Shown in pieces: positions 25,434 to 35,014 of a stretch of 64,000 bases of DNA. The translations under genes were made by a program, and so were the position numbers. The stretch's first letter is position 1, and the number at the start of each line of letters is the position of its first letter. This stretch comes from Roseovarius sp. (lineage in GTDB: Bacteria; Pseudomonadota; Alphaproteobacteria; Rhodobacterales; Rhodobacteraceae): positions 62,001 through 126,000 of the forward strand of contig JAJFIA010000004.1 in the NCBI GenBank assembly GCA_021775255.1, written 5' to 3'. The notes below the pieces were generated by a model that was given only the letters and a program-made list of their open reading frames with translations, was not told where the DNA came from and searched no databases.

Positions 25434-25459
25434 GTAGGCCGGGCTTAAGCCCGGCCTAC
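25434..25459 (+). promoter_or_regulatory. Perfect 26-base palindrome between binding protein and permease genes
   Basis: The arm GTAGGCCGGGCTT is followed directly by its exact complement, giving 13 pairs. It lies 15 bases after the binding-protein stop. Hairpins at this position often protect the upstream message or cause partial termination, so that the binding protein is made in excess over the membrane subunits. Confidence 0.75.
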
Positions 25460-25520
25460 CTTAACTTACGGCCGATGCGCGTCATATCCCGCGCCGGCCA
25501 TCCATATACAGGTGGGGAAT

Positions 25521-26552
25521 ATGGACGCACTCATACTGCAGATACTGAATGGCCTCGACAAGGGATCCGCCTATGCGTTGATAGCTTTGGGCCTCACGCT
25601 GATTTTTGGCACATTGGGCGTGGTCAATTTCGCCCATGGCGCGCTTTTCATGATCGGCTCATTCTGCGCCGTCAGTCTCTCGAAAATCCTCAACCTCAGC
25701 TATGTCACCCTGGACGAGACCCAAACCGATTTCCTCGGCAATCCGCTCAAGGTGAAAACCCCTTATGTCGAAAGCATATTCGGCGCCGATCTTGGCGCGT
25801 CGATCATTGACTGGGCGGTGCCTCTGGCCATCCTGTTTTCCATCCCGATCATGATCGCCATCGGCTTTATCATGGAGCGCGGGCTGATCAAACATTTCTA
25901 CAAACGCCCGCATGCCGATCAGATCCTTGTCACCTTTGGCCTTGCAATCGTCCTACAGGAGATCGTCAAACATTATTTCGGGGCCAACCCGATTCCCACA
26001 CCGGCCCCGGATGTCTTCAAAGGCAGCCTTGATTTTGGCGTGCTGCTGGGGTTTGATGCAAATGCCATCATCTATCCCTACTGGCGCCTGGTCTATTTTG
26101 GATTTGCCGCCGTGGTCATCTCGGCCGTCTTTGCCTTCCTGCAATTCACCACTTTCGGCATGGTTGTCCGCGCGGGCATGGCGGATCGTGAAACCGTCGG
26201 CCTTCTGGGCATCAACATCAACAAACGCTTTACCATCATGTTCGGCATTGCTGCCGCCGTGGCCGGGCTTGCCGGCGTGATGTATGCGCCGATCAACTCA
26301 CCCAATTATCACATGGGCATGGATTTTCTGGTGCTCAGTTTCGTGGTTGTCGTGGTGGGTGGCATGGGCTCCTTGCCCGGTGCCGTGGCCGCCGGATTCC
26401 TGCTTGGTATCCTCGAAAGCTTTGCTTCGATGAATGAAATCAAGGCGCTCATCCCGGGCATCGACCAGATTATCATCTATGTGGTCGCTATTATCATCTT
26501 GCTTGTTCGCCCCCGCGGGCTGATGGGCAAAGCCGGCATGATGGAGGATTAA
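25521..26552 (+). CDS. ABC importer permease (LivH type)
   Basis: A 343-residue inner-membrane permease. The start MDALILQILNGLDKGSAYAL followed by IALGLTLIFGTLGVVNFAHG is the LivH-family signature, and VVVVVGGMGSLPGAVAAGFL near residue 275 is the coupling-helix region facing the ATPase. It has an insertion of about 50 residues after the second helix compared with the shortest LivH proteins (NLSYVTLDETQTDFLGNPLK). The ATG at 25521 is preferred to a GTG at 25512 because the GTG lies within the AGGTGGGG ribosome site. It works with the next gene as the transmembrane pair. Confidence 0.93.
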   Translation: MDALILQILNGLDKGSAYALIALGLTLIFGTLGVVNFAHGALFMIGSFCAVSLSKILNLSYVTLDETQTDFLGNPLKVKTPYVESIFGADLGASIIDWAVPLAILFSIPIMIAIGFIMERGLIKHFYKRPHADQILVTFGLAIVLQEIVKHYFGANPIPTPAPDVFKGSLDFGVLLGFDANAIIYPYWRLVYFGFAAVVISAVFAFLQFTTFGMVVRAGMADRETVGLLGININKRFTIMFGIAAAVAGLAGVMYAPINSPNYHMGMDFLVLSFVVVVVGGMGSLPGAVAAGFLLGILESFASMNEIKALIPGIDQIIIYVVAIIILLVRPRGLMGKAGMMED

Positions 26553-26555
26553 GCC

Positions 26556-27752
26556 ATGTTTGGACTTGGAAAACACGATCTGAAAATACTGATCATAGTG
26601 GCGATACTTGCCCTTCTGGCACCTTTCATCCTCAATCCCTTCCCCGCCGACAGCGCCATGGCGCAATTCAACGCGGGCTATCCTGATCTGATGCAGCGCT
26701 TTGCGATCTACGGCATTTTCGCCATCGGATTCAATATCCTGTTTGGCCTGACCGGCTATCTCTCTTTTGGTCACGCCGCATTTCTGGGGGTCGGCTCTTA
26801 TGCCGCTGTGTGGATGTTCAAACTGCTCAGCATGAACGTCTTGCCCGCAATCCTGCTCAGCGTCATCGTTGCCGGATTGTTCGCCCTGCTGATCGGTTTT
26901 ATCAGTCTGCGCCGCTCGGGCATCTATTTCTCGATCCTGACACTGGCCTTCGCGCAGATGAGCTTCAACCTGGCCTATTCGGTGCTGACACCCTTGACCA
27001 ATGGCGAAACCGGGCTGCAGGTCTACAACGACGATCCGCAAATCCTGATGGGGCCAAATTCCTCTACCGTGACCAACCTCTTTGGCCTTGAAATGCGCTC
27101 CACCTATACTTTGCACATCGGCAGCTGGAACTTTGATTTCGCTGTGGGATATTACCTCTGCGCGCTGATCATGCTGGCGATGTTCTATTTGTCGATCCGC
27201 ATCTTCCGCTCGCCCTTCGGGATGATGCTGCGGGCGGTGAAATCCAACCAGACCCGGATGAATTATACCGGCCTCAACGCCCGGCCCTATACATTGGCGG
27301 CGTTCGTGATCTCGGGCATGTATGCCGGTCTTGCCGGGGGCCTTCTGGCCTCGATGGACCCGCTTGCCGGGGCTGAACGGATGCAATGGACAGCCAGCGG
27401 AGAGGTCGTGCTGATGACCATCCTTGGCGGTGCCGGCACATTGATCGGCCCGGTACTTGGCTCTGGCTTCATCAAGTACTTTGAGAATATCTTCTCCAAG
27501 ATCAATGAAAATGTCCTGCATGAATGGTTCAGCTTTCTGCCCCAGGGGCTGGAAAATATCATGGTCTGGATGGTTTCGCCTTTCGTCGGCTCCGGCTGGC
27601 ATCTGACATTGGGCATGTTGTTCATGCTGATCGTGATCTTCCTGCCCGGCGGGCTGGTTCAGGGCGGGCAAAAGATCATGCATCTGTTCAGGCGCGACAG
27701 GCCTGAGGATGATAAACCGGGCGCTGCCCGCCAATCCACCCCTGCGGAATGA
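26556..27752 (+). CDS. ABC importer permease (LivM type)
   Basis: A 398-residue inner-membrane permease, three bases after the LivH-type gene. Family signatures are [20 protein letters not shown] (near 65-84), [19 protein letters not shown] and the EAA-like coupling segment [20 protein letters not shown]. It is longer than typical LivM because of a loop that includes [20 protein letters not shown]. It forms the second half of the membrane channel and shares the operon with the two ATPases. Confidence 0.93.
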   Translation: MFGLGKHDLKILIIVAILALLAPFILNPFPADSAMAQFNAGYPDLMQRFAIYGIFAIGFNILFGLTGYLSFGHAAFLGVGSYAAVWMFKLLSMNVLPAILLSVIVAGLFALLIGFISLRRSGIYFSILTLAFAQMSFNLAYSVLTPLTNGETGLQVYNDDPQILMGPNSSTVTNLFGLEMRSTYTLHIGSWNFDFAVGYYLCALIMLAMFYLSIRIFRSPFGMMLRAVKSNQTRMNYTGLNARPYTLAAFVISGMYAGLAGGLLASMDPLAGAERMQWTASGEVVLMTILGGAGTLIGPVLGSGFIKYFENIFSKINENVLHEWFSFLPQGLENIMVWMVSPFVGSGWHLTLGMLFMLIVIFLPGGLVQGGQKIMHLFRRDRPEDDKPGAARQSTPAE

Positions 27753-27765
27753 AGGAGACCAACTG

Positions 27766-28536
27766 ATGGGTATTCTTGAAGTCAGGAACGTGAACAAACG
27801 CTTCGGCGGCCTGCAGGCGCTGGGGGATGTCAATCTCAGCATCGAGGAAAACTCGGTCCATGCCATTATCGGCCCCAACGGGGCGGGCAAATCCACCCTG
27901 CTCAATGTGCTGATAGGCAAGCTCATCCCCGATACCGGCTCTGTGATGTTCGATAGCCAGTCGGTGCTGGGGCGCAAACCGTTCGAAATTTGCCAGATGG
28001 GCATTTCCCGCGTGTTCCAGACCCCCGAAATCTTTGGCGATCTGACGGTGCTGGAAAACATGATGATCCCGATCTTCGCCAAACGTGACGGTGCCTTTCG
28101 CATGCACGCGCTTGAAAGCACCGCCCATGAGGCGGGCATCATCGAGCAGGCCGAGGCGATGCTGGAAAGCCTCAACATGGCCGATCAAAGGCATGATCAT
28201 TCCGCCGCCATGTCACGCGGCAACAAACGCCGGCTTGAAATTGGCATGTGTCTGGCGCAAAACCCTCGGCTTTTGCTGCTGGATGAACCCACCGCCGGCA
28301 TGGCCCGCGCCGATACCAACAACACCATCGACCTGCTCAAACAGATCAACGATGAGCGCGACATCACCATCGCCATCATCGAGCATGACATGCATGTGGT
28401 GTTTTCCCTGGCCGAGCGCATCACCGTTCTGGCGCAGGGCTCTCCCCTGGTGGAAGGCACGCCCGACTATATCAAAGGCCACCCGAAAGTACGCGAAGCC
28501 TATCTAGGCGAAAGCGCGGTAGGAGAAACAGCATGA
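27766..28536 (+). CDS. ABC importer ATPase (LivG type)
   Basis: A 256-residue nucleotide-binding subunit. Walker A is GPNGAGKST (residues about 38-46), Walker B is LLLLDEPTAGM, and the long LivG-type insertion is present before the signature segment AAMSRGNKRRLEIGM. That signature is less usual than LSGGQ: MSRGNKR replaces it, which is seen in some LivG proteins of this transporter branch. The ATG at 27766 has AAGGAG upstream (27751-27756). Its stop overlaps the next ATPase start. Confidence 0.92.
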   Translation: MGILEVRNVNKRFGGLQALGDVNLSIEENSVHAIIGPNGAGKSTLLNVLIGKLIPDTGSVMFDSQSVLGRKPFEICQMGISRVFQTPEIFGDLTVLENMMIPIFAKRDGAFRMHALESTAHEAGIIEQAEAMLESLNMADQRHDHSAAMSRGNKRRLEIGMCLAQNPRLLLLDEPTAGMARADTNNTIDLLKQINDERDITIAIIEHDMHVVFSLAERITVLAQGSPLVEGTPDYIKGHPKVREAYLGESAVGETA

Positions 28537-29288
28537 ATGCCAAAGCAAATTTCCCCGGCGGCATAAATCACGCCCAAACCGCGCCCGCGTTCCTGTCGGT
28601 CTGGGATCTGCAATCCTATTACGGCGAAAGCTATATCGTGCAGGGCATCAGCTTCAACGTGCACGAAGGCGAAATCCTGGCGCTTCTGGGCCGCAACGGG
28701 GCGGGAAAAACCACAACCCTGCGTTCGATCGCGCGGATGGACGACCCGCAGGTGCAGCACGGCGAGATCTGGCTTGATCACCAGCCCCTGCATAACATGG
28801 CAAGCCACGAGGCCGCCATCGCAGGCATCGGCCTTGTCCCCGAAGACCGCAGCATCATCCCCGGCCTTACGGTTGAGGAAAACCTGCAACTGGCACAGAT
28901 TGCCCCACCCATCGGCTGGTCGCTTGAGCGGATTTACGATCTCTTCCCGCGCCTTGCCGAGCGCCGCAAACAAGAGGGCATCACCCTGTCGGGCGGTGAG
29001 CAGCAAATGCTGGCACTGGCCCGCGCATTGGCGCGCGACATCAAGGTGCTGCTGCTGGATGAACCTTACGAGGGCCTCGCCCCGGTGATCGTTGACGAGA
29101 TCGAAAAAACCCTGCGCATCATCAAGGAACAGGGCATCACAACCATCATCGTCGAACAAAACGCCGTGCGCGCGCTTGAACTGTCTGACCGCGCCGTGAT
29201 CCTCGATACCGGCAACATCGTGTTTGATGGCACCGCTTCGGAAGTTCTTGAAAACGAGAAGCTGCGCTCCGAATATCTGGCAATCTGA
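28533..29288 (+). CDS. ABC importer ATPase (LivF type)
   Basis: A 251-residue nucleotide-binding subunit with Walker A GRNGAGKTT, the signature LSGGEQQMLALARAL and Walker B VLLLDEPYEGLAP. It carries an unusual N-terminal extension of about 20 residues (MNAKANFPGGINHAQTAPAF) before the core domain. The start overlaps the preceding LivG-type gene by four bases, so the two ATPases are translationally coupled. Together they energise uptake by the LivH/LivM pair. Confidence 0.93.
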   Translation: MNAKANFPGGINHAQTAPAFLSVWDLQSYYGESYIVQGISFNVHEGEILALLGRNGAGKTTTLRSIARMDDPQVQHGEIWLDHQPLHNMASHEAAIAGIGLVPEDRSIIPGLTVEENLQLAQIAPPIGWSLERIYDLFPRLAERRKQEGITLSGGEQQMLALARALARDIKVLLLDEPYEGLAPVIVDEIEKTLRIIKEQGITTIIVEQNAVRALELSDRAVILDTGNIVFDGTASEVLENEKLRSEYLAI

Positions 29289-29361
29289 GCCGCCATATTG
29301 ATCCTTCCTGACAAAGCAGGCATCCTGCCGATGTTATGCATCACATGATAAAGGCCCTGAC

Positions 29362-31305
29362 ATGACCGATAAGCTTTACCCCCCCTCAGCCGATTTCATT
29401 GCCCATGCCCATATCAATGCCGCCAAATATGACAGCATGTACGCGGCCTCGATCAAAGACCCGGATGCCTTCTGGGGCGAACACGGGCAACGCCTTGACT
29501 GGATCAAACCCTATAGCAAGGTGAAAAACTCAAGCTTTGCGCCCGGCAATGTCTCGATCAAATGGTATGAGGACGGCGTGCTCAATATCTCGGCCAACTG
29601 CATCGACCGGCATCTTGAGACCCGCGGCGATCAGACCGCGATCATCTGGGAAGCGGATGATCCCGGCCTCGCGCATCACATCACCTATGCCGAACTGTCG
29701 GAACATGTGAACAAGCTGGCAAATGTCTATAAATCTTTGGGCGTCGGCAAGGGCGACAGGGTTGTGCTCTATATGCCGATGATCCCCGAAGCGGCCTATG
29801 CCATGCTCGCCTGTGCCCGCATTGGTGCCATCCACTCGATTGTTTTTGCAGGGTTTTCGCCCGAAGCGCTGGCCGCCCGCATTGATGGTTGTCAGGCATC
29901 CCTTGTGGTCACCGCCGATGAGGCCCCCCGCGGCGGGCGCAACACACCCTTGAAAACCAATGTCGATACCGCGCTATCCATCTGTGGCGATGTCACCACA
30001 TTGGTGGTTGAACGCACCGGCGGGGATGTGCCGATGAAACAGGGGCGTGATCATGTCTATGGCGCACTGATGGCGCATGCGTCCCTGGATTGCCCGCCCG
30101 AGCCGATGAACGCCGAGGATCCTTTGTTCATCCTCTATACCTCCGGCTCGACCGGCGCGCCCAAGGGCGTGGTGCATACCACCGGCGGTTATCTGGTTTT
30201 TGCGGCGATGACCCATGAATTGGTGTTCGATTACCATGACGGCGATATCTACTGGTGTACCGCCGATGTGGGCTGGGTCACTGGCCACAGCTATATTGTC
30301 TATGGTCCGCTGGCCAATGGCGCGACCACCCTGATGTTTGAAGGCGTGCCCACCTATCCCGATGCCGGCCGGTTCTGGCAGGTCTGCGAAAAGCACAAGG
30401 TCAATCAATTTTATACCGCGCCCACCGCCATTCGCGCGTTGATGGCGCAAGGCCCTGAATATGTTGGCAAACATGATCTCTCAGCGCTCAAGGTGCTGGG
30501 CACCGTGGGCGAGCCGATCAACCCCGAGGCCTGGAACTGGTATCATGAGGTGGTTGGCGGCGGCAGCGTTCCCATCGTTGACACATGGTGGCAGACCGAA
30601 ACCGGCGGCCATCTGCTGACCCCCCTGCCCGGTGCCCATGCCCTGAAACCCGGCTCAGCGATGAAGGCGTTCTTTGGTATTGACCCGGTCGTGCTTGAGC
30701 CAGCCACCGGCGAGGAAATCACCGGCAATGATGTTGAAGGTGTCTTGTGCATGAGGGATAGCTGGCCCGGTCAGATGCGCACCATCTGGGGCGATCACGA
30801 GCGGTTTGAGAAAACCTATTTCTCGGATTACAAAGGCTATTATTTCACCGGCGATGGCTGCAAACGCGATGCCGACGGTGATTACTGGATCACCGGGCGC
30901 GTTGATGATGTGATTAACGTCTCGGGCCACCGCATGGGAACCGCCGAAGTGGAAAGTGCACTGGTCGCGCATGACAAGGTGTCCGAGGCGGCTGTGGTTG
31001 GCTACCCGCATAAGATCAAGGGTCAGGGCATCTATGCCTATGTCACTTTGATGGCGGGCGAAGAATACACCGACGATTTGCGCAAGGAACTCAGCGATTG
31101 GGTGCGCAAGGAAATCGGCCCCATCGCCAAGCCGGATCTCATTCAATGGGCACCGGGCCTGCCGAAAACCCGCTCGGGCAAGATCATGCGCCGCATCCTG
31201 CGCAAAATCGCCGAGAATGATTATGGCACATTGGGCGACACCTCGACTTTGGCCGATCCTTCTGTGGTGGATGATCTGATCAAAAACCGGATGAATCACG
31301 ATTAA
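29362..31305 (+). CDS. acs: Acetyl-CoA synthetase
   Basis: A 647-residue AMP-forming acetate-CoA ligase. The P-loop-like motif is [19 protein letters not shown] (near 256-274). WWQTETGG supplies the adenylation motif and the C-terminal [11 protein letters not shown] holds K607, the lysine that is acetylated to switch off Acs in other bacteria. It turns acetate, ATP and CoA into acetyl-CoA in the cytoplasm. It lies 73 bases after the ABC importer operon on the same strand. With the ScfR regulator and the CrbS-like kinase nearby, it forms an acetate-use locus. Confidence 0.97.
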   Translation: MTDKLYPPSADFIAHAHINAAKYDSMYAASIKDPDAFWGEHGQRLDWIKPYSKVKNSSFAPGNVSIKWYEDGVLNISANCIDRHLETRGDQTAIIWEADDPGLAHHITYAELSEHVNKLANVYKSLGVGKGDRVVLYMPMIPEAAYAMLACARIGAIHSIVFAGFSPEALAARIDGCQASLVVTADEAPRGGRNTPLKTNVDTALSICGDVTTLVVERTGGDVPMKQGRDHVYGALMAHASLDCPPEPMNAEDPLFILYTSGSTGAPKGVVHTTGGYLVFAAMTHELVFDYHDGDIYWCTADVGWVTGHSYIVYGPLANGATTLMFEGVPTYPDAGRFWQVCEKHKVNQFYTAPTAIRALMAQGPEYVGKHDLSALKVLGTVGEPINPEAWNWYHEVVGGGSVPIVDTWWQTETGGHLLTPLPGAHALKPGSAMKAFFGIDPVVLEPATGEEITGNDVEGVLCMRDSWPGQMRTIWGDHERFEKTYFSDYKGYYFTGDGCKRDADGDYWITGRVDDVINVSGHRMGTAEVESALVAHDKVSEAAVVGYPHKIKGQGIYAYVTLMAGEEYTDDLRKELSDWVRKEIGPIAKPDLIQWAPGLPKTRSGKIMRRILRKIAENDYGTLGDTSTLADPSVVDDLIKNRMNHD

Positions 31306-31313
31306 GATTTAAT

Positions 31314-31347
31314 GCCTCCGGCGGGGATATTTCAGGCCAGAAGAAGC
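31314..31347. repeat. Roseobacter-type intergenic repeat, copy 2
   Basis: GCCTCCGGCGGGGATATTTC followed by GGCCAGAAGAA matches copy 1 at 12733 with few differences. Only the first half of the palindrome is present, right after the acs stop codon. Confidence 0.8.
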
Positions 31348-31384
31348 AGGAATCGGGTTGCCTCATGGCGGGCCGGGGCGCAAT

Positions 31385-31849
31385 ATGGTTGCCATGCCTT
31401 CCGTCAGCCTTGATACCCAGATCGGCCCGTTAACGATTGACAGCCATGCCGGTGAAATCTGGCGGCTGCGCTGGTGTGATGCACCTGAGGGGGCGCAAAC
31501 GCCCGAACTATCGGAAGCGCGGCGGCAGCTTGCGGCATATTTTGACGGAAAACTGACCGAATTCGATTTGCCCCTGTCGGTGCGCGGCTCGGATTTTCAG
31601 CGCGATGTCTGTGATGCGATGCTTGCCATCCCCTTTGGCGAGACCCGGACCTATGGCGATCTCTCGGCTGATCTCGGCGCACCTGCCCAGGCCATCGGCG
31701 GGGCCTGCGGCGGCAATCCCATTCCGGTGATCATTCCTTGCCACCGCATTTTAGGCACGGCCTCATTGGGCGGATTTTCCGGGCTTGGCGGGATTGAGAC
31801 CAAGGTCTGGCTTTTGCGCCACGAGGGCGCGGCGGGGCTTCTGATCTGA
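31385..31849 (+). CDS. ogt: Methylated-DNA-protein cysteine methyltransferase
   Basis: A 155-residue Ogt-type suicide repair protein. The acceptor motif IPCHRI places the reactive cysteine at C119, and the preceding GETRTYGDLSADLGAPAQAI forms the DNA-binding helix-turn-helix. It removes alkyl groups from O6-alkylguanine in DNA by moving them to its own cysteine. The start is uncertain between ATG 31385 and ATG 31394; both fit the family. It is a single gene, convergent with the phosphatidylcholine synthase gene. Confidence 0.93.
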   Translation: MVAMPSVSLDTQIGPLTIDSHAGEIWRLRWCDAPEGAQTPELSEARRQLAAYFDGKLTEFDLPLSVRGSDFQRDVCDAMLAIPFGETRTYGDLSADLGAPAQAIGGACGGNPIPVIIPCHRILGTASLGGFSGLGGIETKVWLLRHEGAAGLLI

Positions 31850-31879
31850 GAATGAGTAATTTGTGCAAAAACCGGCGTC

Positions 31880-32572
31880 TTAACCGCGCTCGGGGATGAT
31901 CTGCTGCAGGATGCCCGCGAAGGTCAGGTAAAGGCTGGTGGCGACCAGCCCCCAATGGGCCCAGCTTTGCGGATGAAAATCCACCCAGGCCGCCCAGCCG
32001 GCAAAGAATGTCCAGGCGAAGGCAATCGGCAATGACAGCATCCGCCAACGCTCCGTTCGTACTGGATGGATGAACTTCAGCGGCACGAACATGGCGATGG
32101 CAAGTGCCGTCACAAGCGCCACGATGATCCAGAAATTCGGCTCGATCGCGAACAGGACAATGATCAGCATGTTCCAGCATCCGGGGAATCCGGAAAAAGA
32201 ATTATCCTTTGTTTTCATGCGGGTATCGGCAAAATACATCGCACTTGTAAAGGTGATCACGATGATGGCAAACCAGCCGGTCCAGCCCGGCAGCAACCCG
32301 GATTTGAACAGGGCGAAGGCCGGGATGAAAACATAAGTCAGGTAATCAATGATCAGATCAAGCAGCACGCCATCAAATTGCGCGGCATATTTCTTGACGT
32401 GATATTTGCGCGCCAGCGGCCCATCCAGGCCATCCACCGCGAAGGCCACCACCAGCCATAAAAACATCAGATCCCATTTCTGATCCACCGCAGCCAGCAT
32501 CGCCAGCATGGCAAAAACCGCCCCGGTGGCGGTTAGAAGATGGACCAGTAATGCGCGGATTTGCGGAGTCAT
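31880..32572 (-). CDS. pcs: Phosphatidylcholine synthase
   Basis: A 230-residue membrane enzyme of the CDP-alcohol phosphatidyltransferase class. The catalytic signature is DGLDGPLARKYHV, followed after a spacer by FDGVLLDLIID (about residues 46-80), the D-G-x2-A-R-x8-G-x3-D-x3-D pattern. About eight hydrophobic helices follow. It condenses CDP-diacylglycerol with choline to make phosphatidylcholine, an alphaproteobacterial route. The ATG at 32572 is used; a GTG at 32593 would add seven residues, and neither has a strong ribosome site. The terminator of the upstream gene lies close before it, so its promoter must be compact or lie within that gene. Confidence 0.92.
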   Translation of the reverse strand: MTPQIRALLVHLLTATGAVFAMLAMLAAVDQKWDLMFLWLVVAFAVDGLDGPLARKYHVKKYAAQFDGVLLDLIIDYLTYVFIPAFALFKSGLLPGWTGWFAIIVITFTSAMYFADTRMKTKDNSFSGFPGCWNMLIIVLFAIEPNFWIIVALVTALAIAMFVPLKFIHPVRTERWRMLSLPIAFAWTFFAGWAAWVDFHPQSWAHWGLVATSLYLTFAGILQQIIPERG

Positions 32573-32599
32573 CCCAGTTACATGACCGATCACACAAAA

Positions 32600-32644
32600 A
32601 GATGCAAAAAGAAAAAGCCCGGAGCCTTTCGGACCCGGGCTTTT
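32600..32644 (-). terminator. Intrinsic terminator of the P460 cytochrome gene
   Basis: Minus strand AAAAGCCCGG and CCGGGCTTTT form a ten-pair stem (32613-32622 with 32635-32644), followed by a T-rich tract. It lies 15 bases after the cytochrome stop codon. Confidence 0.88.
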
Positions 32645-32659
32645 CGCATGCGTGAGTGG

Positions 32660-33250
32660 TTAATCCTGTGTGAGGCGTACCTCTTCCGCCGGATAGGCAA
32701 GCCCATCCTGATCTTCCCAGCCGACATGGCAATCATGGCAGAAACTTTGCTTAAATTTCATAGGCTTACCGTTTGGTTGCAGCCCTGAGTAAAGCCAGTC
32801 ATTGGTATCGGGTGAGGCCCCATCCTCAAGCTTTGTCATGATAAAAAGTGGCCCGACGACGGCTATATTTTTCTTCTTGTGGATTTTGAAACTTTCCTTG
32901 GCCAACACCGATCCAACCGGCATATGAACGCCTTCTTCGGCAAATTTCAGATACTGCTCGGCGGCAATATCATTGGCAAATGTCTGCAAAAACCGGTTGC
33001 CATGCGGCCCGGTCACAGCCGGGCGGGTAGAAGTGACGGTCCAGTCACGATAGGCCGAACCCACCGCATCGCCTTCCTTGGAATAGCCCGCGGCCATGGC
33101 GTCTTTCATGCAATCATACAGCGCAATGACAGCATCGCCTTCCAGCTCGAAAGGGTCTGTCACATCAACCGGGCAATCAGCGGCATAGGCCGTTGTTGCC
33201 AACAGTTGGTAACCTGCAATCATTGCGGCCGCAAACATCTGGTGTTTCAT
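32660..33250 (-). CDS. Cytochrome P460-family protein
   Basis: A 196-residue exported protein. The signal peptide is MKHQMFAAAMIAGYQLLATT with cleavage near AYAAD. A single c-type haem site CHDCH is near the C-terminus (FCHDCHVGWEDQDGLAYP), and the preceding domain (YRDWTVTSTRPAVTGPHGNR, then FLQTFANDIAAEQYL) matches cytochrome P460-type folds. P460 proteins bind haem with an extra protein cross-link and some oxidise hydroxylamine or bind NO; others are of unknown role. It is monocistronic with its own terminator. Confidence 0.85.
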   Translation of the reverse strand: MKHQMFAAAMIAGYQLLATTAYAADCPVDVTDPFELEGDAVIALYDCMKDAMAAGYSKEGDAVGSAYRDWTVTSTRPAVTGPHGNRFLQTFANDIAAEQYLKFAEEGVHMPVGSVLAKESFKIHKKKNIAVVGPLFIMTKLEDGASPDTNDWLYSGLQPNGKPMKFKQSFCHDCHVGWEDQDGLAYPAEEVRLTQD

Positions 33251-33350
33251 ATAAATCCTCCATTTATTTTATTGTCCAAAGTCAGAATTAACTTATTGGC
33301 ACCATGACACATTTCCCAGACAGGGTGGGTCACATGTGCGTGAGGGTTGA

Positions 33351-34268
33351 TTACAGCCCATGCGGATGGCTTTGGGTGTAAACCTCCATCAAACGCGCCG
33401 TATCCACCGCCGTGTAGGCCTGCGTTGTCGACAAAGACGCATGGCCCAGCAATTCCTGAATGGCGCGCAAGTCTCCGCCCGCGTTCAACAAATGCGTGGC
33501 AAAGCTGTGCCGCATCGCATGTGGTGTGGTACTTGAGGGCAGGCCAAGTTGCAGCCGCACCCGCTCAACCACCTTTTGCACCATGCGCGGGTTTAATCTG
33601 CCGCCCCGGGCGCCGCGAAACAGCGGCGCGGGCGGGGATAAGTCAAACGGGCACAGCCTGACATAATGAGATATTGCCATGCGCACCGCGTCTATTACCG
33701 GCACAATCCGCTCTTTGCCGCCCTTGCCGGTGATCCGCAAAACATCCCTAATCGGCAGGTCACGGCCCTCAAGGCTGAGGGCTTCGGAAATGCGCAGACC
33801 ACAGCCGTAAAGCAAGGTAATCACCGCCTGATCCCGCGCCGCTATCCACGGGGTATCTGTTTGATAATCAACGGTTTCTATGACATCCTTGGCGGCATCC
33901 GGGCTAATGGGGCGCGGCAGTTTGCGTTGGAATTTGGGCGCGCGTGTGGCCAGAACGGCGGTGGGTTCAAACCCCTCCCGCTCGGAAAGCCAGCGATAAA
34001 AACTTTTCACCGCCGACAGTTTTCGCGCCAATGAGCGCGGGCCAATATCGCGGCTCCGGGCCTCGGCCATCCAGCTCCGCATATCGGTCAGGGATATTTG
34101 CGCCAGCGGCATCAGCCCCTGCAATCCGCCCTTATGCGCAGTCATGAATGCCAAAAACCCGGCCACATCCCGGCGGTAGGCCTCAATCGTATTATCCGCC
34201 GCATCCTTCAGCGCCTTTTGCGCCGCAAGCCAGGCCTGCAAAGCCTCAGAGGCGGCGGCGGAAATCAT
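33351..34268 (-). CDS. xerC: Tyrosine recombinase XerC
   Basis: A 305-residue site-specific recombinase. The N-terminal SAM-like domain is at about residues 5-95 and the catalytic residues are R159 (GLRISEAL), K182 or K185 (TGKGGKER), H250 and R253 (HAMRH), H276 (LGHASLS) and Y285 (TTQAYT). With XerD it resolves chromosome dimers at dif during division. It overlaps the preceding DUF484 gene by four bases, the usual DUF484-xerC pairing in proteobacteria. Confidence 0.95.
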   Translation of the reverse strand: MISAAASEALQAWLAAQKALKDAADNTIEAYRRDVAGFLAFMTAHKGGLQGLMPLAQISLTDMRSWMAEARSRDIGPRSLARKLSAVKSFYRWLSEREGFEPTAVLATRAPKFQRKLPRPISPDAAKDVIETVDYQTDTPWIAARDQAVITLLYGCGLRISEALSLEGRDLPIRDVLRITGKGGKERIVPVIDAVRMAISHYVRLCPFDLSPPAPLFRGARGGRLNPRMVQKVVERVRLQLGLPSSTTPHAMRHSFATHLLNAGGDLRAIQELLGHASLSTTQAYTAVDTARLMEVYTQSHPHGL

Positions 34269-34963
34269 CGGATCCAGCGGTGCAGAATGCGCTCAAATAC
34301 ACCGGCAAAAAATACAAGTAAATCAGAGCCTTGTTGCGGGTAAAACATCTGGGCATCGCGCGACCCAAGCGCCAGCATTCCGGGCAAATTCTCATCCCCC
34401 AGATCGAAAAGCAGGCAGGCCTCTGAGCGGATTGTGGCCCCCTTGTCACCATAGATCTGCGCATTCTCATCGCGGATTTTTCGCAGCGTGACCTGACGCA
34501 CCGGCCCTCGCCGGCCAACCTTCAGATAATCCTCAATAAAGCCCGGTTTGGTGATCGACAGAACATCGCCCTGCGCCGGATCAATATCCTCATGCCCGGT
34601 TTCCAGAATCAACCGCATAATATCCACCCGCAAAATGGCCGCGATATCGCTGCTCAGAACCTTGAAAAACTCATCCAGTTCAACCGGTTCCAGCATCCTT
34701 AATATCGCGCGATGCACCTGATTGGCGCCGGCAAGATTTTCATAAGCGGCGGCAATCACGCATTTATGGGTGTCCTCCAACCGCTCAAGCCGGGCCTCTA
34801 GCTGTTTCATCGCAACGCCGCGCAAATCCACGATATTGCCGCCCATGGCGCGTTCATTCGCAGCCACAAGGGCGCGCATAAGATCTTGATCTTCAAGGAT
34901 AACATCTGGCTGCGCGATAATTTCCTCGCGCAGCTTATTCCCCATCCTGGGTTTATTGCTCAT
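34265..34963 (-). CDS. DUF484 (GAF-like) protein
   Basis: A 232-residue protein of the DUF484 family: an N-terminal helical part (QPDVILEDQDLMRALVAANE) and a GAF-like domain (about residues 70-220) ending GMLALGSRDAQMFYPQQGSD. Function is unknown, but its gene is commonly fused in an operon with xerC, as here (four-base overlap). The GAF fold suggests binding of a small molecule. Confidence 0.9.
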   Translation of the reverse strand: MSNKPRMGNKLREEIIAQPDVILEDQDLMRALVAANERAMGGNIVDLRGVAMKQLEARLERLEDTHKCVIAAAYENLAGANQVHRAILRMLEPVELDEFFKVLSSDIAAILRVDIMRLILETGHEDIDPAQGDVLSITKPGFIEDYLKVGRRGPVRQVTLRKIRDENAQIYGDKGATIRSEACLLFDLGDENLPGMLALGSRDAQMFYPQQGSDLLVFFAGVFERILHRWIR

Positions 34964-35014
34964 CTTTGCCTCGACTGCTTTGGTCTTTTTATTTTGCGAC
35001 CTTATAACATGGGT

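Noticed and set aside
26298..28178. 626-residue frame opposite the ABC importer genes
   Set aside because: It spans several confirmed genes on the other strand and has a His/Gln/Asp-rich composition typical of antisense frames.
28197..28260. Loss of function in the LivG-type ATPase because LSGGQ is replaced by MSRGNKR
   Set aside because: Walker A, Walker B and the rest are intact, and variant signatures occur in this family; not enough to call it broken.
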